Of a DNA stretch of 64,000 nucleotides, positions 56,574-64,000 are shown piece after piece. Origin of the DNA: Aeoliella mucimassa. Its GTDB lineage: Bacteria; Planctomycetota; Planctomycetia; Pirellulales; Lacipirellulaceae. A model generated the notes under the pieces. That model saw nothing but the letters and a program-made list of their open reading frames with translations, did not search any database and had not been told where the DNA came from. The DNA lies in NCBI RefSeq assembly GCF_007748035.1, contig NZ_CP036278.1, positions 1,550,001-1,614,000 on the forward strand, written 5' to 3'. How positions within the stretch are numbered: the first letter of the stretch is position 1; each line of letters opens with the position of its first letter. Position numbers and translations under genes: made by a program.

Positions 56574-56635
56574 CACCGACAGTCGGCCGCAGGGGCTCGG
56601 ACATTGTGGCAAGCTTGTTCTGCCGATTGTCGGTG
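56574..56635. repeat. Long imperfect inverted repeat after the toxin gene
   Basis: CACCGACAGTCGG (56574-56586) is the complement of CCGATTGTCGGTG (56623-56635) at 12 of 13 positions, with a 36-bp loop. It starts 23 bp after the vapC stop, with no T-run; it could be a terminator, a small mobile remnant or a recombination site. Confidence 0.4.
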
Positions 56636-56733
56636 TCGCTTGCGGTAGAATGCCTTAACGTTCTTTGGCTGCCAGCGGAGTGGTTCTGACAACTTGTGCG
56701 ACCTGGTACTCTGAAAACGGCATCCAGGCGAGG

Positions 56734-57474
56734 CTATCGAGGGTTAGCTCCGTTGACGAAGGGATCCTTCCAGGCATGATCCGTGTTTTCATATAGAATC
56801 TTGATCGAGGGGTGCTTGATACTAGTCAAACTCTTAGCAGTGGGATCGCGGTCATCTATCCTAACGAGGATTCCATAGTCATAGAGTTTATTCTCTGCTT
56901 TGTAGGCTTCCAGGGCATCTTCTCTCATAAGTACGACATGGTCGTTAATTGTCACTTTTGTGTATTCATCCAGTCTTGCAGCGAGGGTTATATGGCCATT
57001 GGCTAAGAAGCCATATGCTTCCGAAAAATAGATGACATCTGAATTGGCCACGCATTCGCCGGTTATCTCATCTTGTTCAATTAAGCCGCCTATAGAAACG
57101 TCCGTGAAATATCGCTTTCGATACGTCAGGAATTTCGAGTAGTGGCCCGCTGCAGGTTCGATAGCAATGACTGTCCCCGTGTATCCTTCAACTTCGGAGG
57201 TTGATGCATAGATACCGCACCAACTATCTAGGGGGGAGTTCGAGCTATCTAGGGGGGAGTTCGAGGTGGAGTCGATCTCAGTCGTGATGTTTTGTGGGGG
57301 GTGCGGTTCAGACTCTTGGTTCTGAGATGGTGGATTGTCCGCTGTTAATACCGTGTGATTAAGTCCTGGTGGACTCTGATTCTCTGAATCGTCAGCGCAT
57401 CCGCTGAGAAGAGCGATTAGAAATGGTAGACAAAGGATGCGAGCCAGAGAGTATGGGCTGCAAGTCAATGACAT
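56734..57474 (-). CDS. AT-richer lipoprotein of unknown function
   Basis: 246 residues. Lipoprotein signal with lipobox LLSGC (Cys26, after LARILCLPFLIALLSG). Residues 27-85 are Ser/Pro/Asn-rich linker holding two copies of a 7-residue unit (SNSPLDS). The remaining ~160 residues look globular (WCGIYASTSEVEGYTGTVIA ... YGFLANGHITLAARLDEY). No family is recognised. Base composition is visibly lower in GC than its neighbours, and it lies beside a toxin-antitoxin pair, so recent acquisition is likely. Confidence 0.6.
   Translation of the reverse strand: MSLTCSPYSLARILCLPFLIALLSGCADDSENQSPPGLNHTVLTADNPPSQNQESEPHPPQNITTEIDSTSNSPLDSSNSPLDSWCGIYASTSEVEGYTGTVIAIEPAAGHYSKFLTYRKRYFTDVSIGGLIEQDEITGECVANSDVIYFSEAYGFLANGHITLAARLDEYTKVTINDHVVLMREDALEAYKAENKLYDYGILVRIDDRDPTAKSLTSIKHPSIKILYENTDHAWKDPFVNGANPR
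57224..57265. repeat. 21-bp tandem duplication inside the lipoprotein gene
   Basis: Two exact copies (57224-57244 and 57245-57265) of a 21-bp unit containing GGGGGG. It is in frame, adding seven residues. Identity of the copies indicates a recent slippage event. Confidence 0.85.
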
Positions 57475-57541
57475 TTTGGTCGCTCCTTTGCAAGTGGATA
57501 ACGTGGCCAGCCTCTTTGTCGGGCAGAACTTGACTCCCGCT

Positions 57542-58222
57542 CTACTCCGCCAACCAGTCGACTAATGCTTGGGCGTCTTCCAGTGTTTCCACGGCTAGGT
57601 CGGGGTTGGCCGCGCGGAGTTCGTCCATCGGAGTGAAGCCGGTCGGCACGGCCACGGCGTACGCGCCGATGGCTCGGGCGCAGGTGATGTCGTGCACTGT
57701 GTCGCCGATCACGACCAGGCGTGAGTCGTCGTTGCGGGCGAGCTTCAGGTGATCGCTCGCGGCCAGCACTGCCGAGCGGGCGATGTCGTCGCGATGGGGA
57801 TGGATATCGCCATAGCCGCCGAACGCAAAATGGTGCCAGAGCCCAAAGTGGGTGAGTTTGGCCTCGGCTCCGCGGATCACATTACCGGTGAGCAGCCCGA
57901 GCCCGACGTCGTCCATTGTCTGTAACTGGGCAATCAGTGCTTCGACCCCTGGCAACACCTGGCCATCGCAAGCGACCAGAGTCTCGGGAAGCGTCGCCAG
58001 GTAGACTTCCTGAAACTCGTGCCAAGTGTCCTCGGTCGCTTCGATGCCATGCAGCGTCATCAGGTCGAGGGCGATCGCGCGGTCGCTCCGCCCAGCGAAT
58101 GGCACGTCGCGAGTGAGATCGGTCACCCCGTACAAATCGCGAAACGCCCGGGCGAACGCCTGGTAGCCTGCGCCGTGGCTGAGGATCAAAGTACCGTCGA
58201 TATCGAAGAAGCAAACTTTCAT
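57542..58222 (-). CDS. HAD-superfamily hydrolase, phosphoglycolate-phosphatase-like
   Basis: 226 residues from ATG 58222. HAD motifs: motif I FFDIDGTL (Asp7 nucleophile, Asp9), motif II LLTGN, motif III Lys in the AEAKLTHFGL region, and motif IV VVIGDTVHDITCARAIG. A helical cap follows motif I (residues ~15-85). Members hydrolyse small phosphate esters; phosphoglycolate is one candidate. The 95 bp to the next gene upstream suggests its own promoter. Confidence 0.85.
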   Translation of the reverse strand: MKVCFFDIDGTLILSHGAGYQAFARAFRDLYGVTDLTRDVPFAGRSDRAIALDLMTLHGIEATEDTWHEFQEVYLATLPETLVACDGQVLPGVEALIAQLQTMDDVGLGLLTGNVIRGAEAKLTHFGLWHHFAFGGYGDIHPHRDDIARSAVLAASDHLKLARNDDSRLVVIGDTVHDITCARAIGAYAVAVPTGFTPMDELRAANPDLAVETLEDAQALVDWLAE

Positions 58223-58317
58223 AGCTCGAATTGTAAGGGGTGAGGTCCGCACGGGGTAGGATTGCCGGCCGAGCGAGCGCGTGGGCGGGGATAGCGGGCC
58301 CGCTTTGCAAAGTGCAT

Positions 58318-58812
58318 TCACTTGAGGGGGTGGAGTCCCCGCTCGGTTCGCTCCTGGTTAAGCCGCGTGAATGGCGATGTCGACTTCTTCAGCAGGTTCA
58401 CCAACTGGGTGGCCGACACGCCAAGCTGATCGGCCGCCTGACGGGTGTCGAAATCATGGGCTGCCAGGTGGTTCAGGGCCTCGGCCACCAGGGCGGCGTA
58501 GTCCTCGTGCTGCACGTTCACCGCGATTCGTCCCCCTTGGGTCCGACGTTTCCACCGCTCGCTCAGTGGTTCCACTGCGGTGCGGAATTCCACGGCCAGC
58601 CGCAGACGCAAACGCTCGAGCGCCTGCTCGCGGTTTGCCTGCTGGCTACGGCGCTCGTTCGCCTCGGCCGAGATGCCAGTCGGCTCGTGGGTGAGCACCA
58701 CCGCGGTTTCCACTTTGTTGCGATGCTGCCCGCCGGGGCCGGAGCGTCGGGTAGTGGTCGCTTTGCATTGGGCGGCGAGTTCTTGCGGATCGAGTTGGGC
58801 GGGGTGCGTCAC
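58318..58812 (-). CDS. Peptide chain release factor-like protein (GGQ domain)
   Basis: 164 residues, far shorter than RF1/RF2. It has the peptidyl-tRNA hydrolysis motif GPGGQ (25-29) in TTRRSGPGGQHRNKVETAV, but no codon-recognition domain. A basic middle (RWKRRTQGGRIAVN) and a C-terminal helix pair (ADQLGVSATQLVNLLKKS) follow. It resembles ribosome-rescue factors of the ArfB/RF-like group, which free ribosomes stalled without a stop codon. It stands alone. Confidence 0.82.
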   Translation of the reverse strand: MTHPAQLDPQELAAQCKATTTRRSGPGGQHRNKVETAVVLTHEPTGISAEANERRSQQANREQALERLRLRLAVEFRTAVEPLSERWKRRTQGGRIAVNVQHEDYAALVAEALNHLAAHDFDTRQAADQLGVSATQLVNLLKKSTSPFTRLNQERTERGLHPLK

Positions 58813-58995
58813 GGGGCAGGGCGGGGGGCAGGAGTTTACACGTTGGCAAGCGTTGGTTGGCTGATCAGGACCTCGACTGGCACCTTGCGAACAGCTGCGA
58901 CGAAGTGTCGCACAGGCAGCAGGCCCATGGTCAGAGGGGCCCCAACTGGCTAGGCTGACAGGGGTAGTTCCACGGTTCTGATGCAGGGATTATTC

Positions 58996-60288
58996 ATGTT
59001 TTGGCGGTCTTCGAAAAGTCGACTTCTGGCTGGTTTTGGGCTCCTGGCGTCCCTTGCGCTGGTCGCAGGGTGCGAAACCTCCGCGCCCGAGTTCCAACCC
59101 AACGGCATGGCCGCCGCCGACGCTCGGCTGATTCTTGAGCACCAGCAGCAGATCGCTGCGGTGATGCTCGACCTGTTCGGCACGCCCGACGATCCCCAGG
59201 TGCCCGACGGGGTAGAGCTCGATCTCGAGTTGCTCACCATGGCCTCTGGCGCGGCTGGCTACGAGGGACACATCGAGGACGACGATCACCTGCAGCGTGG
59301 GCTGTATCGTCAGCATTGTGCGACCTGCCATGGCGTGACCGGGCGGGGCCGTGGGCCGGCGGCCGGCATGATGGTACCCGCTCCGCGTGACTTCACCGCG
59401 GGACTGTTCAAGTGGAAATCGACCTACCTGAAGGCGAAGCCGACCGACGATGACCTGCGAGACGTATTAATCCGCGGGATTCCCGGCACCGCGATGCCAT
59501 CGTTCGCGTTACTCGAAGACGAGAAGGATCAGGAGGAAGAAGATAAACGACTCGACGCGCTGGTGGAGTACACCAAGTACCTGGCCATCCGCGGGGCGTT
59601 CGAGCAGCAGTTGATCGCGACTGTCGGAGAGCAGCTTGATGCCGACTTTGTGGAAGGGACCACCGACGAGCCGTTCGATCCCGCGACCGACGAGGCCGAC
59701 CAACAGATCGTCGACCAGTTGCTCACGCAGATCGCTGCCGATTGGCGCGACGCCGAAAGCCAAGTGGTGGTGCCCGATCCCGCGCTGATGCCGGGTGCCG
59801 AACGCAGCGAGCAAGCGATTGCCGACTCGATCGCGGCCGGACAGGAGCTGTATAAGTCGCTTCGCACGAAGTGCACCGATTGCCATGGCCCCGCCGGCAA
59901 AGGGATGGAGCTGAAGGAAATGGACGTCTGGAACCAGCAGCTCGCCGACTATCAAAAGGAGACCGGCGTACTGGAGGAATCGATCGAGTTCCGCCAGGCC
60001 CAGCGGCATCAATCCGAAGCGGAACTCGTAGCAGATCGCCAGTTGCTAGTGCGTCGCAAGCGGGCGGCCGATCGTCAGCTCTACGCCCGCAAGGCAACCG
60101 CCCACGATCTAACGACCGGCGTGTTCCGCGGCGGCAGTGAGCCGATCGATTTGTTTCACCGCATCCACCAAGGGATCGCAGGCACGCCGATGCCGGGCCA
60201 GGGATCTCCCCGCCCCGGCGTGGACGGGGCTCTCAGCGAGCAGGAAATCTGGCAACTAGTCGACTACATTCAGTCGATTTCCAAATAG
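58996..60288 (+). CDS. Dihaem cytochrome c lipoprotein
   Basis: 430 residues from ATG 58996 (AGGGA 7 bp upstream); ATG 58981 is possible. Signal with lipobox LVAGC (Cys26). Two c-type haem sites: Cys108-x-x-Cys111-His112 (CATCH) and Cys293-x-x-Cys296-His297 (CTDCH). Each is followed by a possible Met ligand (PGTAMPSF; AGTPMPGQ). A long acidic and charged linker separates them. It is an electron carrier on the outer face of the cytoplasmic membrane or in the periplasm; no partner oxidase gene is adjacent. Confidence 0.88.
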   Translation: MFWRSSKSRLLAGFGLLASLALVAGCETSAPEFQPNGMAAADARLILEHQQQIAAVMLDLFGTPDDPQVPDGVELDLELLTMASGAAGYEGHIEDDDHLQRGLYRQHCATCHGVTGRGRGPAAGMMVPAPRDFTAGLFKWKSTYLKAKPTDDDLRDVLIRGIPGTAMPSFALLEDEKDQEEEDKRLDALVEYTKYLAIRGAFEQQLIATVGEQLDADFVEGTTDEPFDPATDEADQQIVDQLLTQIAADWRDAESQVVVPDPALMPGAERSEQAIADSIAAGQELYKSLRTKCTDCHGPAGKGMELKEMDVWNQQLADYQKETGVLEESIEFRQAQRHQSEAELVADRQLLVRRKRAADRQLYARKATAHDLTTGVFRGGSEPIDLFHRIHQGIAGTPMPGQGSPRPGVDGALSEQEIWQLVDYIQSISK

Positions 60289-60300
60289 CTCAGCCACCGG

Positions 60301-61536
60301 CTACGCCTGACCAGCCAGACGCATGGCGCGGGCCACCCGGTCGATGCCCACCATGAATGCTGCGGTGCGGAGCGACACATGACGTTCGACCGCCAGGTCC
60401 CACACCTGCTCGAAGGCGGTGGAGAGCATGTGGTCGAGTTCGCCGCGAACGCGGTTCAGGTTCCATTGGTAGAATTGCCGGTTCTGCGCCCACTCGAAGT
60501 AACTCACGGTCACACCGCCGGCGTTGGCCAGGATGTCGGGCAGGATCGGGATGCCGCGCTCGGTCAGCACTTTGTCGGCGTCGGGGCGAACCGGAGAGTT
60601 AGCCGCTTCGACAATGAGCTTGGCCTTGATGCGATCGACGTTTTCGCAAGTGATCACCCCACCCAAGGCGGCGGGAATAAGCACCGTGACGTCGAGTTCC
60701 AGCAGTTGGTGGTTGGTAACCGTCTCGGCCTCGGGGTACCCAGCCAGCGAGAAGCCATGTTCGCGCGAGTAGCGGGCTGCCTGCAGGATGTCGATACCGT
60801 TGGGGTTGTAGTACCCGCCCGACAAGTCGCTGATGGCGACCACTTTGCACTCCGCTTCGCTCAAAAACTTGGCCGCGTGCGAGCCAACGTTGCCGAAGCC
60901 CTGGATGGCGATCGTCGACTTGGCTGGCTTACGACCGATGCGGCCAAGCGCCTTGATGGTGAGAATGCCGACTCCACGGCCGGTGGCTTCTTCGCGGCCT
61001 GGAATGCCATAGTGCTCTACCGGCTTGCCAGTGACCACGGCCGGGTTGAAACCCGCGTACTTGTTGTATTGGTTGACGAACCAGGCCATCACTTCGTGGT
61101 CGGTTCCCATGTCGGGAGCCGGAATGTCCTTGTCGGGGCCAATCAGCTCGTGCACCTCATCCACGAATTTGCGCGTGATACGCTCCTTCTCGCGTTTGCT
61201 GATCGCACGACTGTCGACGGCCACGCCCCCTTTGGCTCCGCCGAACGGTATGTTGACTACCGCGGTTTTCCAGGTCATCAGCGAGGCCAGGCTGCGGGTT
61301 TCGTCGAGATCGACCTCGTGGTGGTACCGCAGTCCCCCCTTCATGGGCCCGCGGGCGCGGTTGTGCTGCACCCGGTAGCCGATGAGCGACACGAGTCGGT
61401 CGTCGTCCATTTGAACCGGGATCTGCACGGTGATCTCGCGCTCGGGCAGCGCCAGCAGGGGACGCAGATCGTCCTCCAGCTCGAGTTCGTCGGCAGCCAT
61501 GTTAAAGTAGTGTTGAACAGCCTCGAAAGCTTCCAT
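60301..61536 (-). CDS. gdhA: Glu/Leu/Phe/Val dehydrogenase (glutamate dehydrogenase)
   Basis: 411 residues from ATG 61536; a TTG at 61554 would add six. Substrate domain: GPMKGGLRYHHEVDLDE with catalytic Lys residues, MTWKTAVVNIPFGGAKGGV and PAPDMGTDHEVMAW. NAD(P)-binding domain: ATGRGVGI, then IAIQGFGNVGSHAAKF. C-terminal EAANSPVRPDAD and ILPDILANAGGVTVSYFEW. It interconverts glutamate and 2-oxoglutarate plus ammonia. Length suits the hexameric class. Confidence 0.93.
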   Translation of the reverse strand: MEAFEAVQHYFNMAADELELEDDLRPLLALPEREITVQIPVQMDDDRLVSLIGYRVQHNRARGPMKGGLRYHHEVDLDETRSLASLMTWKTAVVNIPFGGAKGGVAVDSRAISKREKERITRKFVDEVHELIGPDKDIPAPDMGTDHEVMAWFVNQYNKYAGFNPAVVTGKPVEHYGIPGREEATGRGVGILTIKALGRIGRKPAKSTIAIQGFGNVGSHAAKFLSEAECKVVAISDLSGGYYNPNGIDILQAARYSREHGFSLAGYPEAETVTNHQLLELDVTVLIPAALGGVITCENVDRIKAKLIVEAANSPVRPDADKVLTERGIPILPDILANAGGVTVSYFEWAQNRQFYQWNLNRVRGELDHMLSTAFEQVWDLAVERHVSLRTAAFMVGIDRVARAMRLAGQA

Positions 61537-61813
61537 TGCAGTTCTCTCAAACAACGTTGCTAGATGTTGTCAGCCGGGTTGAATGCCTTAAGCTGGGGTA
61601 TTGTAGGAGCTTGTCGGATTTGCCCCCAAGAAACTTTGCCATTTGATCAGAACCACTGCCGTTGGCTCACCGCGTGCTGCCATCGGCCATCAGCAACGGC
61701 GCGTGCCACGAGCGAGGACCGGAATAAGCCCTGCCCGATTGCTGAAAGCTAGAGAGAGAACGCCTGTGGAGCGTTTGAACGCGCGGCAAACGTAGCCAAG
61801 ATCAAACGACTTA
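61537..61813. other. Divergent intergenic region before gdhA and the next gene
   Basis: No gene recognised. It should hold the gdhA promoter (minus). No clear operator apart from the palindrome at 61814-61834. Confidence 0.4.
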
Positions 61814-61834
61814 CTTAGAGTATCCTACTCTAAG
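61814..61834. promoter_or_regulatory. Perfect 9-bp inverted repeat with 3-nt loop
   Basis: CTTAGAGTA (61814-61822), TCC, TACTCTAAG (61826-61834), followed on the plus strand by a T-rich stretch (TTTTGTTTTAT). It ends 30 bp before the next start codon. It could be an operator or a leader terminator. Confidence 0.5.
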
Positions 61835-61864
61835 GTACCTTTTGTTTTATATGGTCGGACCCTC

Positions 61865-63481
61865 ATGCCGGACTTTGAAATTCGTACCGACACCGTTTCG
61901 CTAGCAGAGAAGCGGGCCGCCAAACGCAAGAGTAAACTGCCGGGCCTAGTGATCGCGGCCGTGTCTGCCGCCTGCGTGGTGTTGGTGATACTGATCGTAG
62001 CGACTCTGATGCGTGGCGGAGGGCAACCTGCCGATCCGCTGGCGGAGCAGGCCACCGGCCAGGCTCCTGCGAACCGTTCGCCCAACGAGTCGCGTGCGAC
62101 CAGCGAGCCCGATCACGTCGAACCCGCCGAACCAGCGCTGGTGGAGGACGATGGCAAGACCATGTGGGTTTCGCCGACCGCAGGGCCACCCATCGATTTG
62201 GCGGGGCTGCCGATGGGGTGCGAGATGTTTCTCGCCATGCGCCCTGCCGACTTGATGGCGACCCCCGAAGGGGAGAAGTGGCTGGCCGCGCTCGGACCAC
62301 GCGGCGGGCAGGCTGAGCATTATCTGGAACACCAAACCGGTTTGACCTTTCGAGAGATCGACCAACTACTGATCGGCGTTCGCCCAACCGGCGAGTTCGC
62401 CACCGAGCTGACCCTAGTAGTGACACCTCGCGAGGGGGCGTCGCAGCGGCTGAGCAGTCAGCATTACTTGCTGGTGGGCCGCGAGCCAACGTTCGTGATC
62501 GCCTCGCCGAATGCATTGGCCGAGATCAAAGAGCTAAAGGGGGCGGCTCCACCGCTGCGTCGCGAAGTGGAATTGGTGGTCGGCTCGACCGACTCCAGTC
62601 GGCATGTTACGCTGGTGGCCGCTCCAGCGTTTCTGTTCGGCGAAGGACGCAGCATGTGGCAAGGTGCCTTGGCGGGCCTTCGCGATCCCCTGTTCAACCT
62701 ACTGCCCGACAGCACCCGATGTGCGGCGGTGAGTTTGCATGCCGGCGACGACTTCTTTGCCGAGGTGCGTCTCGCTGCGACCATCGACCAAAAGCCGTGG
62801 ACGTTTGCCAATCAGTTTGCCGACAAAATCGCCAGCTGGCCGGCCGAAGCCGAACGGGCAATCGCTGGCATTACCGCGACTTCTTACAGCGCTGCAGTGG
62901 TGGCTCGCTTGCCAGCCATGCTACGGACGCTTAGCCGATACCAGCGAGTGGGGGCCGACAACGATCAAGCCTTGCTGCGGGTGTATCTGCCGGCTCCCGC
63001 GGGGCATAACCTGCTGATGGCTGGCGAACTGTTGCTGTCGGAAACCATGGCTGCCGGCGGGGCGAGCACTCCCCAGGTAGCGGGCAACCAGCCGCCAGCG
63101 CAGAGCATCGAGGAGCGACTCGCCCAGCGCACCTCGTTGAGCTTCGCCCGCGATACGTTAGAGACCGCCGTGCAGTTGCTAGGAGACGATATCGGAGTCG
63201 ACATCGTGCTGATGGGGGGCGATCTGCAGCTCGACGGCATCACGAAGAATCAGTCGTTCGGGCTCGACGAGCAAGACAAGCCGGCCGCCGAAATACTGGT
63301 GAGCATCCTCCGCCTGGCCAACCCCGACAAGACTGCCAGCGGGCCTGACGATCCGAAGCAGAAGCTGGTCTATGTGTTGGGTACCCGTCCTGGTTCGATC
63401 GATCCCGCAGTACTGGTGACCACCCGCGCCCAGGCCGAGAAACGGGGGGATGAGCTGCCGGAGATCTTTGTGCCGAAGTAG
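61865..63481 (+). CDS. Membrane-anchored hypothetical protein
   Basis: 538 residues. Basic N-terminus (EKRAAKRKSK), one helix at ~27-49 (GLVIAAVSAACVVLVILIVATLM), then a Pro/Glu-rich linker to ~95. The remaining ~440 residues are extracytoplasmic and alpha/beta (MGCEMFLAMRPADLMATPEGEKWLAALGP; HVTLVAAPAFLFGEGR; LLMAGELLLSETMAAGG). The last 120 residues (LETAVQLLGDDIGVDIVLMGGDLQLDGITKNQSFGL) resemble a secretin-N-like domain seen in planctomycete proteins. The family is not assigned. Confidence 0.6.
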   Translation: MPDFEIRTDTVSLAEKRAAKRKSKLPGLVIAAVSAACVVLVILIVATLMRGGGQPADPLAEQATGQAPANRSPNESRATSEPDHVEPAEPALVEDDGKTMWVSPTAGPPIDLAGLPMGCEMFLAMRPADLMATPEGEKWLAALGPRGGQAEHYLEHQTGLTFREIDQLLIGVRPTGEFATELTLVVTPREGASQRLSSQHYLLVGREPTFVIASPNALAEIKELKGAAPPLRREVELVVGSTDSSRHVTLVAAPAFLFGEGRSMWQGALAGLRDPLFNLLPDSTRCAAVSLHAGDDFFAEVRLAATIDQKPWTFANQFADKIASWPAEAERAIAGITATSYSAAVVARLPAMLRTLSRYQRVGADNDQALLRVYLPAPAGHNLLMAGELLLSETMAAGGASTPQVAGNQPPAQSIEERLAQRTSLSFARDTLETAVQLLGDDIGVDIVLMGGDLQLDGITKNQSFGLDEQDKPAAEILVSILRLANPDKTASGPDDPKQKLVYVLGTRPGSIDPAVLVTTRAQAEKRGDELPEIFVPK

Positions 63482-63790
63482 CCTCGAGGCTCTACGATTT
63501 TCGGCCGCAATGGGTCGTCGCAGGCGAAGTGTCCGGTGCTGGTTTTGCTTGGAAATTGGTAACGCACGAATGCGGGCATCGGCAAAACGCCACGACAACT
63601 GTAGAGATTGAGGGAGAATCCTGTTTTTCTCGTAATCTTGCCTGTTGCCTTTGCTGATTTCTCCGATTGTGCTGCATACCGTATCGTACGAGTGTGGTAA
63701 GCTGGAATATTCATGTGATCCCCAGGCGAATGGCCTACGTAGAGATCACACCGGCTTGCCCTACTTCCTCCTCGTTATACACCGGTCGCA
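63482..63790. other. Intergenic region before the last gene
   Basis: No gene recognised. It begins with the 12-bp palindrome AGCCTCGAGGCT (63480-63491) at the upstream stop codon, and the AT-richer part at 63600-63720 probably holds the promoter of the gene at 63791. Confidence 0.4.
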
Positions 63791-64000
63791 ATGGAACCCT
63801 TCTCGATTGTCTGCGAAACCTGCGGAGCGAAGCTCAAGGTCCGCGACCCGGGGACTATCGGGCAAATCCATGCGTGTCCGAAGTGCGAGAGTATGGTGCT
63901 GATTGCAGCCCCCGCGGCCCTGGCTGATCCGGCGACGCCGGCGTCCGCAGCTCCAAGCCCCTCCGCTCCAATCGCAACGGGCCAGCCACCCGTGGAAGGC
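63791..64000 (+). CDS. Zinc-ribbon protein, cut by the window end (3' partial)
   Basis: The 70 residues seen run open to the end of the window. Cys8/Cys11 (IVCETCGAK) and Cys29/Cys32 (HACPKCESM) form a zinc ribbon of the kind found at the N-terminus of many planctomycete membrane proteins. An Ala/Pro-rich linker (ALADPATPASAAPSPSAP) begins near residue 42. What follows cannot be seen, so the function is unknown. Confidence 0.65.
   Translation, partial: MEPFSIVCETCGAKLKVRDPGTIGQIHACPKCESMVLIAAPAALADPATPASAAPSPSAPIATGQPPVEG

Noticed and set aside
57224-57265. CRISPR or satellite repeat
   Set aside because: Only two adjacent copies, in frame in a coding region; simple tandem duplication explains it.

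Overview
The window looks like a chromosomal piece of a Planctomycetota bacterium, probably Pirellulales and close to Lacipirellulaceae. This is inferred from the repeated combination of a type I dockerin-like repeat (core NLADYT.WRDHLG) with a C-terminal PEP-CTERM anchor on secreted proteins, archaeal-type tetrahydromethanopterin (H4MPT) genes, Kdo synthesis (Gram-negative outer membrane), high GC and several planctomycete-style hypothetical proteins. No rRNA, tRNA, CRISPR array or insertion sequence was recognised.

Layout. 1-14194 is a plus-strand polysaccharide-degradation block: a dockerin/PEP-CTERM phosphoesterase, a GH127 beta-L-arabinofuranosidase, a beta-propeller protein with features of ulvan-lyase-type polysaccharide lyases, a GH43-like protein, a three-module GH43-like/GH43/GH51 fusion and an acetyl-xylan-esterase-like hydrolase. 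14213-19366 (minus) holds a BASS transporter, a large lipoprotein, kdsA and a lipid kinase. 19855-20802 is a secreted cyclophilin.

21295-27160 is the most interesting part. It encodes a histidine kinase with an N-terminal LOV (blue-light) domain and a FixL-like PAS domain that keeps the haem-ligand His and Arg, a divergent NtrC-family sigma-54 activator, a BON-domain protein, a zinc-ribbon protein and two UspA proteins. Three sequences with exact GG-N10-GC sigma-54 geometry precede the BON gene, the regulator and the first uspA. Each has TGTGC...GCACA inverted repeats 60-110 bp upstream. This reads as a self-contained light/oxygen-responsive stress regulon.

31345-37403 is an H4MPT cofactor operon: a degenerate SDR, a DHPS-like protein, pabB, pabA, a DUF447 protein and beta-RFAP synthase. 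Here pABA made by PabA/PabB is the substrate of the last enzyme. 37424-42899 holds dapA, pdxJ, mgtE, a GNAT and small hypotheticals. 42949-47295 is a minus-strand haem A / respiratory assembly operon (ctaA, ctaB, ABC transporter, DUF420). 47443-55490 carries hemB, thiL (with an unusual leader able to hide its own ribosome-binding site), an HtrA-like protease, PDZ proteins and DNA polymerase X. 55587-57474 looks accessory (palindrome cluster, VapBC, AT-richer lipoprotein). The remainder is housekeeping: HAD hydrolase, release-factor-like protein, dihaem cytochrome, glutamate dehydrogenase, and two hypothetical proteins, the last cut by the window edge.
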